NCBI GenBank assembly: GCA_003156795.1
Contig: PMHU01000233.1
Span: 1 to 6,454 of the forward strand
DNA length: 6,454 nucleotides
Source of the DNA: Acidimicrobiaceae bacterium
GTDB taxonomy: Bacteria; Actinomycetota; Acidimicrobiia; Acidimicrobiales; Palsa-688
Direction of reading: 5' to 3'
Part shown: in pieces, positions 1 through 5,323 of the stretch
Numbering within the stretch: the stretch's first letter is position 1
Layout of the letters: the number at the start of each line of letters is the position of its first letter
Position numbers and translations under genes: made by a program
Notes under the pieces: generated by a model
Database searches by the model: none
What the model was told of the DNA's origin: nothing
What the model saw: the letters and a program-made list of their open reading frames with translations, nothing else

Positions 1-2
1 TC

Positions 3-401
3 AAGGCCGGCTACGACGAGGCCATCCTCCTGTCGCCTCAGGGTTACGTGAGCGAGTGCACCGGGGAGAACCTGTTCGTCGTCAAAGGGGGGCGCATCAT
101 CACCCCGCCCCTGTCGGCCGGGGCCCTCGAAGGCATCACCCAGGACTCGGCCATGACCATCGCCCGCGACCTCGGTTTCGATGTCGAGTTCGGGCACATC
201 CTGCGTTCGGATCTCTACACGGCCGAGGAGGCCTTCCTGACCGGCACGGCAGCCGAAGTGGTGCCGATCGCATCGGTCGACGACCGGCCCGTCGGCAACG
301 GCGAGCCTGGCACCATAACCCGCCGGGTCCAGGAGGTGTACCACGGCGCCGTCCGCGGCAAGGTGGACAAGTACAAGGACTGGGTGGAGCATGTCGGATG
401 A
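3..401 (+). CDS. ilvE: Branched-chain amino acid aminotransferase, C-terminal part (5' end outside window)
   Basis: Transfers the amino group between glutamate and the keto acids of leucine, isoleucine and valine; a PLP-dependent fold-type IV enzyme of the cytosol and the last step of branched-chain amino acid synthesis. The frame is open from the left edge and encodes 132 residues before TGA. Family enzymes have about 300 residues, so roughly the first 170, including the PLP lysine, lie outside. The visible part carries the fold-type IV block GYVSECTGENLFVV (the glutamate after the serine is the family position that contacts the PLP ring nitrogen), then TPPLSAGALEGITQDS, LYTAEEAFLTGTAAEV with the phosphate-binding GTA, and the C-terminal AVRGKVDKYKDWVEHV, all typical of IlvE. 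A cysteine follows SE where Gly or Ser is more usual; this is probably neutral. The stop overlaps the start of cimA by 11 bases, so the two genes are one transcription unit. D-amino acid transaminase and aminodeoxychorismate lyase share the fold, but the C-terminal part fits IlvE best. Confidence 0.95.
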   Translation, partial: KAGYDEAILLSPQGYVSECTGENLFVVKGGRIITPPLSAGALEGITQDSAMTIARDLGFDVEFGHILRSDLYTAEEAFLTGTAAEVVPIASVDDRPVGNGEPGTITRRVQEVYHGAVRGKVDKYKDWVEHVG

Positions 402-2082
402 CGTAGCCGGCTCCGGACTCGACGGCCCCGGAGCCCCCCGGGCTCCCGGCCACTCCCACGCTCCCGGCCATCACCACGAAGTTCCCACGGAGCTGCCCGA
501 GTCGGTCGACATATACGACACGACGTTGCGCGACGGGAGCCAGCAGGAGGGGCTGTCCCTGACCGTCGATGACAAGCTGCGCGTCGCTGAGCAGCTCGAC
601 CACCTGGGCGTGCAGTTCATCGAAGGGGGATGGCCGGGGGCCAACCCCAAGGACGCCGAGTTCTTTCGTCGAGCCGCCGCCGGTGAGCTGAAGCTCGAGA
701 CGGCGACCCTGGTGGCGTTCGGCTCGACCCGCAAGGCGGGCGGCCAGGCCGAGTCCGATCCGGTCATCGCCGACATGGTGGCGGCCCAGACTTCGGTGGT
801 GTGCCTGGTGGCCAAGTCGGCGGAGTGGCATGTCACCGAGACCCTCCGCACCAGCCTCACCGAGGCCGTCGACATGGTGGCGGACTCGGTTGGCTACCTG
901 GTGTCCCGGGGCCTTCGGGTCTTCCTGGACGCCGAGCACTTTTTCGACGGGTATCAGGAGAACCCCGGGTTCAGCACCGACGTCGTGCTGGCCGCAGCCG
1001 GCGCGGGAGCCGAGGCCGTCGTCCTGTGCGACACCAACGGGGGGAGCCTGCCCTTCGACGTGGAGCGAGTTGTGGGTCAGGTGCGGGACCGGGTCGACGT
1101 GAGCCTGGGCTGCCATTTCCACAACGACTCAGGGTGCGCGGTCGCCAACTCGCTGATGGCGGTGCGGATGGGGGTGACCCAGGTCCAAGGATGCGTCAAC
1201 GGCTACGGCGAGCGGACCGGCAACGCCGACCTCACCTCGGCCATCCCGGACCTGACTCTCAAGATGGGGGTCGGCACGATCGGGCGGGACCGCCTGGCCC
1301 GGCTCACGGCCGTTTCCCACCACATTTCCGAGGTCGTCAACATCACCCCCGACCCCCACCAGCCCTTCGTCGGTGCGTCTGCGTTCGCCCACAAGGCCGG
1401 TCTTCACACCAGCGCCATCGCTCGGTCCCGTGGAGCCTACGAGCACACCGCGCCTGAATCGGTCGGCAACGGCACCCGCTTCGTCGTCAGCGAGATGGCC
1501 GGTCGGTCGACCGTGGCCTTGAAGGCCGAGCAGTTGGGTCTGGCCATCGACGACAGCGTCCTGGCGGAAGTGGTCGAGCGACTCAAGGAGCTCGAGCATC
1601 GCGGCTACCACTTTGAAGTGGCCGACGGCTCGCTCGAACTGCTGATGCGATCGGCGACGGGCTGGAAACAGTCATTTTTTACTCTGGAGTCGCACCGGGT
1701 CATCACGGACCTGCGGGAGGACGAAAGCTTTGTCACCGAGGCCACGGTCAAGGTGATCGTGGGAGACGACCGTGTGATCGCGACGGCTGAAGGCAATGGC
1801 CCGGTCAACGCCTTGGACGCGGCCCTCCGCCAGGCCATCGGGCCGGTCTACCCGCAGCTCTCGCACGTCCACCTGATCGACTTCAAGGTTCGGGTCCTCG
1901 ACACCAGTCGCGGGACGGCTTCGGTCACCCGGGTCCTGATCGACTCGACCGACGGCGACAACACGTGGACGACCATCGGGGTTTCGGAGAACGTCATCGA
2001 GGCGTCGTGGGCCGCCCTGGAGGACTCGATCGTCGTCGGGTTGCTTCGGGCTGAGGCGGACCAGCAGAATCAGCCCTCGTGA
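391..2082 (+). CDS. cimA: (R)-citramalate synthase
   Basis: Condenses acetyl-CoA and pyruvate to (R)-citramalate, the entry to the threonine-independent route to 2-ketobutyrate and isoleucine; a cytosolic, metal-dependent enzyme. The 563 residues comprise a His-rich N-terminal extension (about 1-36), an HMGL-like TIM barrel (about 39-310), a linker, and a LeuA-type dimer/allosteric domain (about 431-555). Visible motifs are YDTTLRDGSQQEG with catalytic R47 and metal ligand D48, EGGWPGANPKD at 78-88, CHFHND with metal ligands H242 and H244, and VNGYGERTGNADL around N270. The EGGWPG.NPKD block and the ending GVSENVIEASWAALEDS mark the citramalate synthase branch (longer, related to TIGR00977) rather than 2-isopropylmalate or homocitrate synthase. 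ATG 391 is the only reasonable start: no other ATG or GTG precedes the barrel, and AAGGA lies 11 bases upstream. The C-terminal domain suggests feedback inhibition, by isoleucine in known family members. It overlaps ilvE by 11 bases and the next gene by 4. Confidence 0.94.
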   Translation: MSDDVAGSGLDGPGAPRAPGHSHAPGHHHEVPTELPESVDIYDTTLRDGSQQEGLSLTVDDKLRVAEQLDHLGVQFIEGGWPGANPKDAEFFRRAAAGELKLETATLVAFGSTRKAGGQAESDPVIADMVAAQTSVVCLVAKSAEWHVTETLRTSLTEAVDMVADSVGYLVSRGLRVFLDAEHFFDGYQENPGFSTDVVLAAAGAGAEAVVLCDTNGGSLPFDVERVVGQVRDRVDVSLGCHFHNDSGCAVANSLMAVRMGVTQVQGCVNGYGERTGNADLTSAIPDLTLKMGVGTIGRDRLARLTAVSHHISEVVNITPDPHQPFVGASAFAHKAGLHTSAIARSRGAYEHTAPESVGNGTRFVVSEMAGRSTVALKAEQLGLAIDDSVLAEVVERLKELEHRGYHFEVADGSLELLMRSATGWKQSFFTLESHRVITDLREDESFVTEATVKVIVGDDRVIATAEGNGPVNALDAALRQAIGPVYPQLSHVHLIDFKVRVLDTSRGTASVTRVLIDSTDGDNTWTTIGVSENVIEASWAALEDSIVVGLLRAEADQQNQPS

Positions 2083-2588
2083 CCCAACCCGACCACGTTC
2101 CACTTCAAGCGTCCGACCGGGTCCGCCCGTCCGCGCTGCTTCCGCCGCCGAAGGGCTGGTACCTCGACCGCCCGGCGGAGCAGGTCGACCTCGAACCGCC
2201 GGCGGGGCCCCGCTTCGGGTCCACCGGACCCGACCTCGGCTACGGGCTCAAGCTGGCCCGCCGGATCGAACACCGAGTCGAGGTGGGCGCGGGCGAGCAC
2301 ATGGAGGATGTGGTGGCCGGCTGCTTCGGCTGCGGTTCGCGCCGCGCCGCCCACTTCGGCCGGGCGCCGGTCATCTACGACATGGAGTGGGCCTATCGCC
2401 TGTGGGGATATCTCGGCGGCGCGCCCGACGACCTGATCGCTTGGCGCCAGCCCCTTTTCCGTGGCGCTTCCGAGCACTATTGGGATCAGCGTCAGATCGC
2501 GGACGCGGTCCGGCTGGAAACGCTGAACCTCAGCCCGGCTGAGGTCGGAGAGCGGCTGGCTTCGTGGCGTGACCTCATCATCGTATGA
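2079..2588 (+). CDS. Conserved-looking protein of unknown function in the cimA operon
   Basis: I do not recognise a named family. The 169-residue protein starts with GTG, whose GTGA overlaps the cimA stop, and ends in the ATGA overlap with the acyl-CoA synthetase. There is no clear Shine-Dalgarno close to the start, so translation probably depends on ribosomes arriving from cimA. Codon use in this frame is as G/C-rich at third positions as in the neighbours, which supports a real gene. The first 60 or so residues are rich in Pro, Arg and Asp and include PPPKGWYLDRPAEQV. The rest looks helical and aromatic, with EHMEDVVAGCFGCGSRRA (H74, E76, D77, C82, C85), an APVIYDMEWAYRLWGYLGG stretch, WRQPLF, and a C-terminal LSPAEVGERLASWRDLI. 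There is no signal peptide or clear membrane segment, so it is probably cytosolic. The only two cysteines form CxxC, possibly metal-binding or redox-active, but that is speculative. Its position suggests a role linked to citramalate/isoleucine synthesis or acyl-CoA formation. Confidence 0.82.
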   Translation: MTQPDHVPLQASDRVRPSALLPPPKGWYLDRPAEQVDLEPPAGPRFGSTGPDLGYGLKLARRIEHRVEVGAGEHMEDVVAGCFGCGSRRAAHFGRAPVIYDMEWAYRLWGYLGGAPDDLIAWRQPLFRGASEHYWDQRQIADAVRLETLNLSPAEVGERLASWRDLIIV

Positions 2589-4294
2589 GCACCATGTCGA
2601 TCGCCGAAGCCGACGCCCAGTTGACGGCCGCCGGCCAGATGTTCGAAATGGACGAAGTCGTCATACGAGGCGTACCGACGAGAGTCTGGAAGAACTGTCC
2701 GGCCACCTTGGCCGACATCTTGACGCTGAGCCGGGGCCACGCAGATAAGACGTTTATCGTCTACGGAGATCAGCGCATCACTTTCGAAGAGCACTTCCGG
2801 GCCTGCGCCCACTTCGCTCACGTGCTTCGCGACCGCTTCGGGGTCCGCGAAGGCGACCGGGTGGCCATAGCCATGCGCAACCTCCCGGAGTGGTCCGTGG
2901 CCTTCTGGGGCGCGTCGGCGGCGGGAGCCGTGGTGGTTCCCCTCAACGCTTGGTGGACCGGAGAAGAGTTGCAGTACGGCCTTTCGGACTCGGGGACCAA
3001 GGTCCTCGTTGCCGACGCCGACCGGGCCGGACGGGTCGCCGAGCACCTGGCCGAGCTACCGGACTTGGAGCAGACGATCGTGGTTGCATCGAAGGGCGAC
3101 GCCCGTCCGGAAGGGATGCTCGCTTGGGAGGACGTCCTGGGAGAACTCCCGGAGACCATCGACGTGCCTGAGGTGACCGTCGCTACCGACGACGACGCCA
3201 CCATCTTTTACACGTCCGGCACGACCGGGCGGCCCAAAGGCGCCCTCGGCACCCACCGCAACATTTGCACCAACCCCATCAGCCTCTTCTTCGTCAACGT
3301 GCGCAACGCGACCCGAACCGGCGTTGACGTTCTCGCCGGCGGCACGGACCAGAACTCCTACCTCTTGTCGGTACCGCTGTTCCACGCCACTGGCTGCCAC
3401 TCGATTCTGGTGGCCAACATTCTGGCCGGGGGCAAGCTGGTCATGATGTACAGGTGGGACGCCGGGCCCGCGCTCGCTCTGATCGAGCGGGAGCGCGTCA
3501 CGACTTTCGGTGGGGTGCCCACCATGGTCATGCAAGTGCTCGACCATCCCGACTTCGCCACCACAGACACGTCATCGATCAAGGGCGTGGGCTACGGCGG
3601 CGCCCCCGCCCCGCCCGAGCTGGTCCGCCGGGTCCAGGAGCATTTCGGCTCCACCCCAGCTTCCAACGGATACGGCCTCACCGAAACGTCGTCGCTTTCG
3701 ACCATGAACTCCGGTGCGGACTACCTGGCCAAGCCCGACAGCGTCGGCCCGCCCGTCCCCGTCGTCACGGTCAAAGTGGTCGACCCGGACGGCAACGAAG
3801 TGGCGACGGGCGACACGGGCGAGCTTTGGATCAAGGGTCCCAACGTGGTCAAGGGCTATTGGAACCGTCCCGATGCCACGGCCGAGAGCTTCAGCGACGG
3901 CTGGCTTCACACCGGTGACGTGGCCCGCCGCGACGAGGAAGGATTCGTGTACATCGTCGACCGGGCCAAGGACATGCTGATCCGCGGCGGCGAGAACGTG
4001 TACTGCGTCGAGATCGAAAGCGTGCTCTACGAGCACCCGGCGGTGGCCGAGGCGGCCGTCATCGGGATCCCTCACGCCGTCCTCGGCGAAGAGGTCGGTG
4101 CTGTCGTCCACTTGCGCCGGGGGATGTCGGCTACCGAGGCCGACCTGCAGCAGCACGTCGGCGCCCACCTGGCCGGGTTCAAGGTGCCGGTCAAGGTGTG
4201 GTTCTACGAGGATGAGCTGCCGCGTAACCCGGCCGGCAAGGTCATGAAACGCGACCTGCGTGACGAGCTGGTCGGATCGGCACAGGCGCGGTAG
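2585..4294 (+). CDS. AMP-forming acyl-CoA synthetase (fatty-acid/carboxylate-CoA ligase)
   Basis: Activates a carboxylic acid with ATP to an acyl-adenylate and transfers it to CoA; a class I (ANL superfamily) adenylate-forming enzyme. The 569 residues include the phosphate-binding loop TSGTTGRPKG at 210-219, the YGLTE motif at 363-367, GWLHTGD at 439-445 with the ribose-binding aspartate D445, the hinge region DRAKDMLIRGGENVY at 459-473, and the C-terminal NPAGKVMK with catalytic lysine K552. All adenylation and thioesterification motifs are intact and the length is normal for a medium/long-chain fatty acyl-CoA ligase (FadD-like). The substrate cannot be read from the sequence; a short-chain, aromatic or other carboxylate remains possible. 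ATG 2585 overlaps the preceding stop as ATGA and has no good Shine-Dalgarno, which fits translational coupling; a second in-frame ATG at 2594 is the alternative start. It is the last gene of the plus-strand run, and its TAG lies only 4 bases from the end of convergent fabD. Confidence 0.94.
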   Translation: MSTMSIAEADAQLTAAGQMFEMDEVVIRGVPTRVWKNCPATLADILTLSRGHADKTFIVYGDQRITFEEHFRACAHFAHVLRDRFGVREGDRVAIAMRNLPEWSVAFWGASAAGAVVVPLNAWWTGEELQYGLSDSGTKVLVADADRAGRVAEHLAELPDLEQTIVVASKGDARPEGMLAWEDVLGELPETIDVPEVTVATDDDATIFYTSGTTGRPKGALGTHRNICTNPISLFFVNVRNATRTGVDVLAGGTDQNSYLLSVPLFHATGCHSILVANILAGGKLVMMYRWDAGPALALIERERVTTFGGVPTMVMQVLDHPDFATTDTSSIKGVGYGGAPAPPELVRRVQEHFGSTPASNGYGLTETSSLSTMNSGADYLAKPDSVGPPVPVVTVKVVDPDGNEVATGDTGELWIKGPNVVKGYWNRPDATAESFSDGWLHTGDVARRDEEGFVYIVDRAKDMLIRGGENVYCVEIESVLYEHPAVAEAAVIGIPHAVLGEEVGAVVHLRRGMSATEADLQQHVGAHLAGFKVPVKVWFYEDELPRNPAGKVMKRDLRDELVGSAQAR

Positions 4295-4298
4295 AGCC

Positions 4299-5222
4299 CT
4301 AGCGGGCGCCCTCCAGGAAGTCGACCAGGCGGTCGACGTCGGCTGGGGTGGCGACGTTGGTCCTTTCGGAGACTTCGACCGATCGCTTGACCATCCCTGA
4401 CAGCTCGGAACCGGGTCCCAGCTCGAGGAAGTGGGTCACGCCCTGCCCGGCGAGGGTTTGCAACGACTCCCGCCACCGCACCGGGGAGACGAGTTGCCTG
4501 GACAACAGCGAGGCCCATCCGTCCCGGTGGACCGTGGCGTCCACGTTGGCCACGACGTCGACGGTCGCGTCGTGGAAGTGGGCGGCATCTAGGGCGGCAT
4601 CCAAGCGACCCTGGGCCGCCGCCATGAGCGGCGAGTGGAAAGCGCCGCCGACCGCGAGCGCCATGACCCGCTTGGCCCCGAGGGCCTTGGCCGCTTCCCC
4701 TGCCGCTTCGACGCCAGCAGCTGTGCCGGCGACGACGACCTGACCGGGGGCGTTGTCGTTGGCCGGCCAGGCGCCTTCCACACCGGAGCAGGCTCGGGCG
4801 ACCAGGTCGAGGTCGAGGCCGAGCACCGCGGCCATCGTCCCTGGCGAAGCGTCGGCGGCGGCTTGCATGGCGTCGCCTCGGGCCGCGACCAGGCGGGCCC
4901 CACCTTCGGGGTCGAGGGCACCGGCGGCCACCAGGGCGGTGTACTCCCCGAGGCTGTGGCCGGCGACGGCGGCAACGGTGACGTACTCGAGGCCGCTCGA
5001 GCGAGCCGCGTACAGCACCACGAGGCTCAATGCGAACGCGGCCAGCTGGGCGTTGCGGGTGGCCTTCAGGGTCTCGGCGTCGGCGTCGACCAGCAGCTCG
5101 CCCACGTCGCGGCCGGTGGCTTCGGAAAGCTTGTCCACCAGGGGCCAGGCCGGGTGGTCCCGCCACGGGGCGCCCATTTGGGGTCGCTGAGATCCTTGAC
5201 CTGGAAAAAGGAGAGCGAGCAC
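4299..5222 (-). CDS. fabD: Malonyl-CoA:ACP transacylase
   Basis: Transfers malonyl from malonyl-CoA to acyl carrier protein, supplying the extender unit for type II fatty-acid synthesis. The 307 residues match the usual FabD length of about 310. Visible motifs are FPGQGSQ at 6-12, the nucleophile elbow GHSLGEY with catalytic S90, R115 in AARGDAMQ (carboxylate-binding arginine of the family), NAPGQVVVAG at 157-166, and AFHSPLM with catalytic H196. The start is GTG on the minus strand; it gives the canonical LALLFPGQGSQ beginning and has AGGG on the minus strand 9 bases upstream (5232-5235). The gene is flanked by a convergent acyl-CoA synthetase and a divergent acyl-CoA dehydrogenase, so it is probably transcribed alone rather than inside a fabD-fabH-acpP-fabF cluster. 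A transacylase domain for polyketide synthesis is an alternative, but the free-standing form and motifs fit FabD. Confidence 0.95.
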   Translation of the reverse strand: MLALLFPGQGSQRPQMGAPWRDHPAWPLVDKLSEATGRDVGELLVDADAETLKATRNAQLAAFALSLVVLYAARSSGLEYVTVAAVAGHSLGEYTALVAAGALDPEGGARLVAARGDAMQAAADASPGTMAAVLGLDLDLVARACSGVEGAWPANDNAPGQVVVAGTAAGVEAAGEAAKALGAKRVMALAVGGAFHSPLMAAAQGRLDAALDAAHFHDATVDVVANVDATVHRDGWASLLSRQLVSPVRWRESLQTLAGQGVTHFLELGPGSELSGMVKRSVEVSERTNVATPADVDRLVDFLEGAR

Positions 5223-5246
5223 GCCGGCAGACCCTATTCGTTATGC

Positions 5247-5267
5247 CCGGCCCGGGCGCCAGGCCGG
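5247..5267. repeat. GC-rich inverted repeat in the fabD leader
   Basis: CCGGCC (5247-5252) and GGCCGG (5262-5267) are exact inverted repeats around a 9-base loop, and could form a 6-bp all-G/C hairpin 25-45 bases upstream of the fabD start. On the plus strand the right arm is followed by ATTTT, which faintly resembles a terminator tail, but no plus-strand gene would use it. In DNA this GC-rich such repeats arise easily by chance; a role in the fabD leader is possible but not demonstrated. Confidence 0.3.
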
Positions 5268-5280
5268 ATTTTGGCCGTCG

Positions 5281-5299
5281 TTGGTCCTAGGACGTCCAA
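5281..5299. promoter_or_regulatory. Candidate operator: nested palindromes
   Basis: TTGGTCCTAGGACGTCCAA holds a perfect 10-bp palindrome, GTCCTAGGAC (5284-5293), overlapping a perfect 8-bp palindrome, GGACGTCC (5290-5297). TTGG and CCAA form the outer inverted arms. The block sits over the likely -35/spacer area of the acyl-CoA dehydrogenase promoter. Homodimeric repressors of fatty-acid genes, such as TetR-type regulators, bind sites of this size and symmetry, so it is a reasonable operator candidate. No known consensus is recognised, and a second copy would be needed to support the idea. Confidence 0.3.
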
Positions 5300-5308
5300 T
5301 GATATTCA
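5281..5308 (+). promoter_or_regulatory. Possible promoter of the acyl-CoA dehydrogenase gene
   Basis: TTGGTC (5281-5286) and TATTCA (5303-5308) lie 16 bases apart and resemble weak sigma-70-type -35 and -10 elements. The -10 is preceded by TGA, giving a slight extended -10 appearance. Transcription would begin near 5315, leaving a leader of roughly 9 bases to ATG 5324 or 27 bases to ATG 5342. Matches to consensus are partial, so this is tentative. Confidence 0.22.
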
Positions 5309-5323
5309 CCGTGCCGTGGCATC

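Larger units (their letters stand above)
5223..5323. promoter_or_regulatory. Divergent intergenic region, fabD / acyl-CoA dehydrogenase
   Basis: This 101-base gap is the only substantial non-coding stretch in the window. It must hold the promoters of both divergently transcribed genes unless either is read from further away. Its right half is more A/T-rich (AATGATATTCA at 5298-5308) than the GC-rich surroundings. It contains a palindromic block at 5281-5299 and a GC-rich inverted repeat at 5247-5267. For fabD, CATAAC on the minus strand (5240-5245) resembles a -10 box but has no good -35 partner and would leave a leader of only about ten bases, so I do not place the fabD promoter. That this region drives both genes is inferred from gene orientation alone. 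Confidence 0.6.

Noticed and set aside
136..1122. Minus-strand open frame of 328 codons across ilvE and cimA
   Set aside because: It is antisense to two genes with conserved motifs and has no recognisable domain; a GC-driven shadow.
1675..1680. Run of six T inside cimA, considered as a slippage site or terminator
   Set aside because: It encodes two phenylalanines in a continuous, family-like stretch (QSFFTLESHR), and no stable hairpin precedes it.
2070..2477. Minus-strand open frame of 135 codons antisense to the unknown 169-residue gene
   Set aside because: The plus-strand frame overlaps both neighbours as GTGA and ATGA with consistent codon use, which is much better support for a real gene.
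4204..5166. Long minus-strand open frame of 320 codons overlapping fabD in another frame
   Set aside because: Arg/Gly/Pro-rich translation typical of a shadow frame in high-GC DNA; the fabD frame has all catalytic motifs.
5247..5272. GC-rich hairpin followed by ATTTT, considered as an intrinsic terminator
   Set aside because: No plus-strand gene ends upstream of it, the T-tract is short, and in the fabD direction it is not followed by T residues.
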